A DNA stretch of 64,000 nucleotides from Lottia gigantea. Taxonomy: Eukaryota; Mollusca; Gastropoda; Lottiidae. The notes under the pieces were generated by a model, which worked only from the letters and a program-made list of their open reading frames with translations, searched no databases and was not told the DNA's origin. Positions 62,801 through 64,000 of this stretch are shown here, piece after piece (within the stretch, counting starts at the first letter, position 1; each line of letters begins with the position of its first letter). The translations under genes and the position numbers were made by a program. The DNA lies in the NCBI RefSeq assembly GCF_000327385.1, contig NW_008707563.1, positions 265,406 to 329,405 of the forward strand, given 5' to 3'.

Positions 62801-63179
62801 TTAAATTCTCAAACTTGGTCAATAAGTGTATATATTCATCAGGTACCATGACTAAAAAATAGAATCTCTATATAAAAAAATAATAATTATTGAAAAACAC
62901 CTGTAAGCATGTTTCAAAATTACTTAGTTTTATAGATTTATTTATTATTCATTTTGGCCAATTTTAAAATTTCAATTTTTTGGCCATCAGAAGTAGTATA
63001 TATCTTTAATAACTAGTCCAAATTTTTCCGTATAAATATTTTTTAAACATGAAATGAAACTGTGATATTTCAGGTAAAGAGTCATATAAAGAGAAATTAA
63101 AAAATATAAAAGACATTCTACCAGATCTACCCAAGTGTAACTATGAAACGATGAAATTTCTTTTTCAACATTTAACAAT
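35867..63179 (+). CDS. ARHGAP27-like: RhoGAP with SH3, WW and PH domains (ARHGAP9/12/15/27 group), 3' end outside the window
   Basis: Exons 35867-36334, 37630-37851, 41880-42035, 42302-42394, 49903-50091, 52426-52560, 53589-53653, 54414-54600, 54935-55030, 55468-55513, 58207-58338, 60282-60380, 61390-61467, 62116-62247 and 63074-63179 join in phase to about 734 residues, still open. Residues 8-70 are SH3 (VKVLYDYNY, EWWEVC, FFVPAQYV); 190-218 are a WW (LPWDVYKD, RLFYHNRETDECMWKPP); 422-537 are PH (KKNWGQAYLVLKQSNLVFYK, YRWFTEM); the RhoGAP begins near 599 with the arginine finger in DGIYRVSG (Arg638, codon 61413-61415) and FFRELKEPLIP. These proteins stimulate GTP hydrolysis by Rac/Cdc42/Rho at membranes. 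Acceptor 61390 is chosen because it restores the usual length before GIYR. Domain order fits ARHGAP27/12; ARHGAP15 lacks SH3 and WW. Confidence 0.92.
36460..36698. mobile_element. MITE B6, RhoGAP intron 1
   Basis: TTAA at both ends; the left arm lacks the gtccctgataca part, the right arm is complete (atcaaacactaagttttagc). Confidence 0.8.
38034..38318. mobile_element. MITE E2
   Basis: tttagtctcaattataatc and gattacaatgtagactaaa, with flanking gtcttgtttatt and gaaaacaagac also inverted; inner aaggaattgtgggatagcga. Confidence 0.75.
38341..38495. mobile_element. MITE C5, internal fragment
   Basis: aaaatttgagccttcatatc, aaaatgatgacttg and aaaatcgacccctcaaatgg match C; termini not found. Confidence 0.6.
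38812..39172 (+). mobile_element. tRNA-derived SINE, diverged full-length copy
   Basis: Starts at ggctcagtgagttagatgc, keeps the B box (gggttcaatcctgg) and ends near attcatttaatttgg. Many CpG sites are decayed to TpG or CpA. Intron 2 of the RhoGAP. Confidence 0.85.
39390..39665. mobile_element. MITE D6
   Basis: attagactaatcttctgttt, tgattggctgggggtgtcat, cagaacgaaaggttggtcta. Confidence 0.65.
40054..40358. mobile_element. MITE B7, with an intact CRE octamer
   Basis: TTAA at both ends, both arms present; TGACGTCA at 40206-40213 in the right arm. Confidence 0.85.
40777..41102. mobile_element. MITE B8, with an intact CRE octamer
   Basis: ttaaagggattgtaaagagg to acaatctctttaa; TGACGTCA at 40939-40946 in the left arm. 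About 420 bases from B7 in the same intron. Confidence 0.85.
41155..41235 (+). mobile_element. Old SINE 3' part next to the ATTTC array
   Basis: ttgtgcaccgtatggcattg and cttcatgagccca match the SINE 3' part. Its tail position runs into the 41250-41878 array. Confidence 0.5.
41250..41878 (+). repeat. ATTTC-type array abutting exon 41880
   Basis: Imperfect mixture of tttcattttat, tttcatattat and tttcatattgt. A longer unit with tttatattgttattgatgaa recurs near 41320, 41460 and 41600, so there is a higher order of about 140 bases. The last copy blends into the tatttacag acceptor. Confidence 0.9.
41880..42394 (+). other. Exons 3-4 of the RhoGAP: two WW-like segments without tryptophans
   Basis: Exon 41880-42035 ends with YEIKTENGEEIHVNRISKEK and exon 42302-42394 starts with FKKTEDGKFMDIDTGEKHSE. 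Both resemble the WW pattern (two strands around a Gly turn, then T/S-G/K-E-K), but the first Trp is Tyr or Phe and the second is missing. ARHGAP27 carries several WW domains at this place, so these may be decayed WW2 and WW3. This reading is inference. Confidence 0.5.
42413..42620. mobile_element. MITE C6, fragment
   Basis: cccatgtgtgatcagaatta, ttcctagtttgagatatttt, caagaccaaaatcaacctct; starts 19 bases after exon 42302-42394. Confidence 0.65.
43479..43536 (-). mobile_element. SINE 3' end fragment, inverted
   Basis: Contains aatgaatggagttttacgtc and gcaccatgtgggctaatgaa, the last 60 bases of the SINE. Confidence 0.8.
43817..44139. mobile_element. MITE B9, nearly full palindrome
   Basis: TTAA at both ends. 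The core reads tatgacatcacccctgcaaa / gcgggggtgatgtcataaaa, a long inverted match with the CpG of the octamer lost. Confidence 0.85.
44628..44897. mobile_element. MITE C7, left end lost
   Basis: gctaagtcaatcagtaatag to gaatctgtccctttaa; right TTAA present. Confidence 0.75.
45090..45175 (+). repeat. Repeat T1, rich in gtccgtc
   Basis: ctttgtggatgtatattgtc, tccgtccatccgtccgtaaa, ctaaaaact; cut by the inverted SINE at 45176. Confidence 0.65.
45176..45418 (-). mobile_element. SINE copy, inverted, with two tRNA-like heads
   Basis: The central block (ctgtcgagggatcattaacg) is followed by one head remnant (about 45319-45352) and then a second (about 45369-45417, ctaactcactgagccactg). It abuts repeat T at 45090-45175. 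Confidence 0.7.
45864..46165. mobile_element. MITE B10, left terminus lost, CRE octamer kept
   Basis: Starts within the left arm (ttttgtatgtgtataagaga), ends ctttacaatctctttaa; TGACGTCA at 45975-45982. Confidence 0.8.
46511..47178 (+). repeat. 97-bp tandem repeat, about seven units
   Basis: Unit starts ttgtgtttgtggtgtgtatt and contains gaaagatttatatggatttt and gtccaaatattttcgatt. RhoGAP intron 4. Confidence 0.92.
47283..47620. mobile_element. MITE G3
   Basis: aatagtacctcttagaaga, cagttagacttactaggtac, ccattaaactaaataatt and the inverted half near 47500-47610. Confidence 0.65.
47873..48240 (+). repeat. 144-149 bp tandem repeat, about 2.5 units
   Basis: Units begin tttgattaagcagacag at 47873 (diverged), 48022 and 48166; inner aatctaattgctgtagattt. 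Confidence 0.85.
48990..49300. mobile_element. MITE E3
   Basis: tctctattataatctaacaa and gttagattacaatggagact; inner gtttcactatcccacaattc. Confidence 0.7.
49849..50091 (+). CDS. Possible alternative first exon of the RhoGAP gene
   Basis: The frame of exon 49903-50091 is open upstream to an ATG at 49849 in good context (ccaaaATGtca), encoding a basic leader MSVIRIRRKKSIYHLNSQ. A 7.5-kb intron precedes it. Starting here would give a product with PH and RhoGAP but no SH3 or WW, the architecture of vertebrate ARHGAP15. The internal acceptor attcacag at 49902 serves the long form. Promoter use is inferred only from reading frame and position. Confidence 0.4.
50131..50180. mobile_element. MITE B11, small fragment
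   Basis: ctgatgtctgtggttcctgt matches the B left arm; flanks do not continue. Confidence 0.5.
50355..50600. mobile_element. MITE D7
   Basis: gccacttcagttaggatcta, gaaatttgattggctggcag, gaacgaaagtttggtctag. Confidence 0.7.
50880..52250 (+). repeat. 31-bp purine-rich minisatellite, about 40 units
   Basis: Unit ggtaatagtaaggatttata plus ctgggaaggga. A variant block of about 120 bases at 50891 recurs at 51174, so the array was partly duplicated with an offset of 283 bases. It fills most of the intron between exons 49903-50091 and 52426-52560. Confidence 0.95.
52575..52925 (+). repeat. About 70-bp tandem repeat, five units
   Basis: Units start agccaacttataggatgtag and contain gtgagtccaccttgatttt. 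It begins 14 bases after the donor of exon 52426-52560. Confidence 0.85.
53114..53521. mobile_element. MITE P2
   Basis: aatagactttattcacacgt, gcctcgtttttgattcaatatggc on the other strand, right end gaaaaaggtctat. An octamer TGACGTCA lies at 53399-53406. 67 bases before exon 53589. Confidence 0.75.
54760..54890. mobile_element. MITE E4, right half only
   Basis: gaattgtgggattgtgaaat and ggtagaaaccttgttagatt; ends about 45 bases before exon 54935. Confidence 0.6.
56556..56950 (+). repeat. 137-162 bp tandem repeat, about 2.6 units
   Basis: Units start tcatctagatatttacctt at about 56556, 56718 and 56855; inner cttgaccagctgatagagct. Confidence 0.85.
57430..57580. mobile_element. MITE E5, centre deleted, long inverted ends kept
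   Basis: ttcgtatcttttttattttc on the left mirrors agaaaaaagatacgaaa on the right, around tttagtctacag / ggagactaaaat. Confidence 0.7.
57749..58070. mobile_element. MITE B12, 140 bases before exon 58207
   Basis: ttaagagcattgtgaagatg to ccttacaatctcttta; both arms present, the octamer is changed by one base (tgacgtga). Confidence 0.8.
58579..58901. mobile_element. MITE C8, full
   Basis: ttaagggacagatgcaccat to ggcgcatctgtccctttaa; TTAA at both ends. RhoGAP intron. Confidence 0.85.
59069..59389. mobile_element. MITE B13, with an intact CRE octamer
   Basis: TTAA at both ends; TGACGTCA at 59197-59204 in the left arm. Confidence 0.85.
59892..60115. mobile_element. MITE Q2
   Basis: ttataccttgactgtaatag and attgttgtcaaggtataag; inner ggctatgattggctgtattc as in Q1. 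Confidence 0.8.
60420..60815. repeat. C-rich array facing a G-rich inverted counterpart
   Basis: Left part has units of about 33 bases (cccccttcctaatttaccac, tttcccatatcg); right part reads ggggcaaaatgg, ggggcgatatgggaat. The two halves can pair imperfectly. Starts 40 bases after exon 60282-60380. Confidence 0.8.
61538..61668 (+). repeat. Repeat T2, rich in gtccgtc
   Basis: ctatgtggatgtatattgtc, ggtccgtccatccgcc, gtaaacgctttaaaaact. Confidence 0.65.
61854..62078. mobile_element. MITE B14, right end lost, CRE octamer kept
   Basis: Left terminus gaagggatttttaaagaggt; TGACGTCA at 62032-62039; ends 38 bases before exon 62116. Confidence 0.8.
62300..62575. repeat. CpG-rich imperfect palindromic segment
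   Basis: acacatacatgtgggtgcga and gcatgtatgtgtcatgtc are opposed; the inner sequence is rich in gcg/cgc, unlike its AT-rich flanks. Confidence 0.35.
62765..63009. mobile_element. MITE G4, centre deleted
   Basis: ttaaaggaatactacctctt to agtagtatatatctttaa; ends 64 bases before exon 63074. Confidence 0.8.
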
Positions 63180-63263
63180 GTAAGTAATATTTATGATTGT
63201 GGATATTCACTCTGCAACAGTACAAAAATGGGCATTAAAAAACCTGGCCATCCCTACCAGGGA

Positions 63264-63843
63264 TGTTGATTTGGCTCTATATGCCGGACATGACCGACAG
63301 GGCTGCTGAAATGACTGACGGTCAATATCCTCTATCGGACATCAAGTTTAGGTTAGCCATTACATGGCTTTCAATGTCGGTCAAATGCAAAATTTAATGA
63401 CAACTCTAGTCTAATGAAGTATAAAGCCATTAATTACTGCTAGATATTACAATAACTTGATTACCAACCCGATAATCTGATAATCCCTTAATTACCTGTT
63501 ATAAGTGTTAAATTAATCATCAATTCAAATAACCCTAACAAAGTCACTTAATATCATTCTTCACAATCAAAATGGCTTCACGCTTTAAAAAAAAACAAAA
63601 TTACTAGCACTCTTATCGTGTCTTATCTTATCTCTACCTTTGTTAGCAGCCATAGAGAACACGCAACGTGACGGTGCAAATAGCCAGTGCAAATTTTCAT
63701 ATCTTAGTCTTAGTCTGGGAGGAAGGGGTTGGAGGAGAGGAGCATTAAAGACACAAAAATATAGATGCAGGAATGATGATGACAGTCCTAGTCATTTAAG
63801 CTGCCCTGTCAGTCATGTCAGGCAAATAGTGCCAAATCAACAG
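63264..63843. repeat. Repeat U, inverted ends about 580 bases apart
   Basis: gttgatttggctctatatgc / ggacatgaccgacagggc on the left is mirrored by gccctgtcagtcatgtcagg / atagtgccaaatcaac on the right. A one-end relative lies at 5303-5345. Confidence 0.6.
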
Positions 63844-64000
63844 CCTAATGACGACTTCTGCTACATATCGATGAAGATATATCCAGGCTATCTTTCGTCA
63901 TAGCTATACATAGAAAAAGAGAGACTGGATGATAGAGGCTATTAAATCAGTGCACACTCTCATTTAATTTCAATTCAACTCTTTCCACTTTTCTTTCTTC

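Noticed and set aside
1-64000. Retrovirus, LTR, Polinton or other virus-like element
   Set aside because: No long terminal direct repeats and no polymerase, integrase, capsid or envelope-like reading frame were seen on either strand.

Overview
The window is animal nuclear DNA. It is AT-rich, with split genes, GT-AG introns, a tRNA-derived SINE and many short palindromic DNA transposons. Four conserved animal genes can be read exon by exon. The repeat style (a SINE ending in repeated CATTT, abundant TTAA-flanked fold-back MITEs) and the protein sequences suggest a lophotrochozoan, most likely a mollusc. The species cannot be told from the sequence alone.

Layout. (1) 1-10844, plus: the 3' two thirds of a FERM-domain gene of the EPB41L5/Yurt type. 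It starts inside the FERM domain and ends with a class I PDZ-ligand-like tail. One large exon (8095-9072) carries a tandem Gly/Pro/Ser repeat rich in SxIP/TxIP motifs, the signature of EB1-binding microtubule plus-end proteins. (2) 10845-19386: about 8.5 kb without a clear gene, holding SINEs, MITEs, a 64-bp tandem repeat and one orphan ORF. (3) 19387-25213, plus: a complete MSL1 gene in eight coding exons, encoding the scaffold of the MSL histone H4K16 acetyltransferase complex. (4) 25214-29176: the convergent intergenic region, with nested MITEs and a 42-44 bp tandem repeat. (5) 29177-35297, minus: a complete WDR12 gene (ribosome biogenesis, 12 coding exons). (6) 35298-35866: a 569-bp head-to-head spacer that probably serves as a shared promoter. 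(7) 35867-63179 and beyond the window, plus: a long RhoGAP gene of the ARHGAP9/12/15/27 group (SH3, WW, PH, RhoGAP; 15 coding exons visible), with a possible internal first exon at 49849.

Introns and spacers are packed with non-autonomous elements. At least three palindromic MITE families (called B, C and G here) share TTAA flanks and an AGG-like terminus. Family B has about 14 copies and carries a CRE/ATF octamer (TGACGTCA) in its arms, so it spreads potential CREB/ATF sites. Families D, E, F, P, Q, R, T and U are further repeats seen two to seven times. Large tandem arrays lie in the RhoGAP introns, one of which runs directly into a splice acceptor. I saw no reverse-transcriptase, integrase, capsid or envelope reading frame, so I report no virus-like element.

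The four genes are conserved housekeeping or cell-biology genes and do not form an operon-like system. The most unusual coding signals are the SxIP array in the EPB41L5-like protein, a ubiquitin-interacting-motif-like helix near the N-terminus of MSL1, and two WW-like segments without tryptophans in the RhoGAP. Exon borders were placed by eye from splice signals, phase continuity and remembered family sequence; no alignment program was run.
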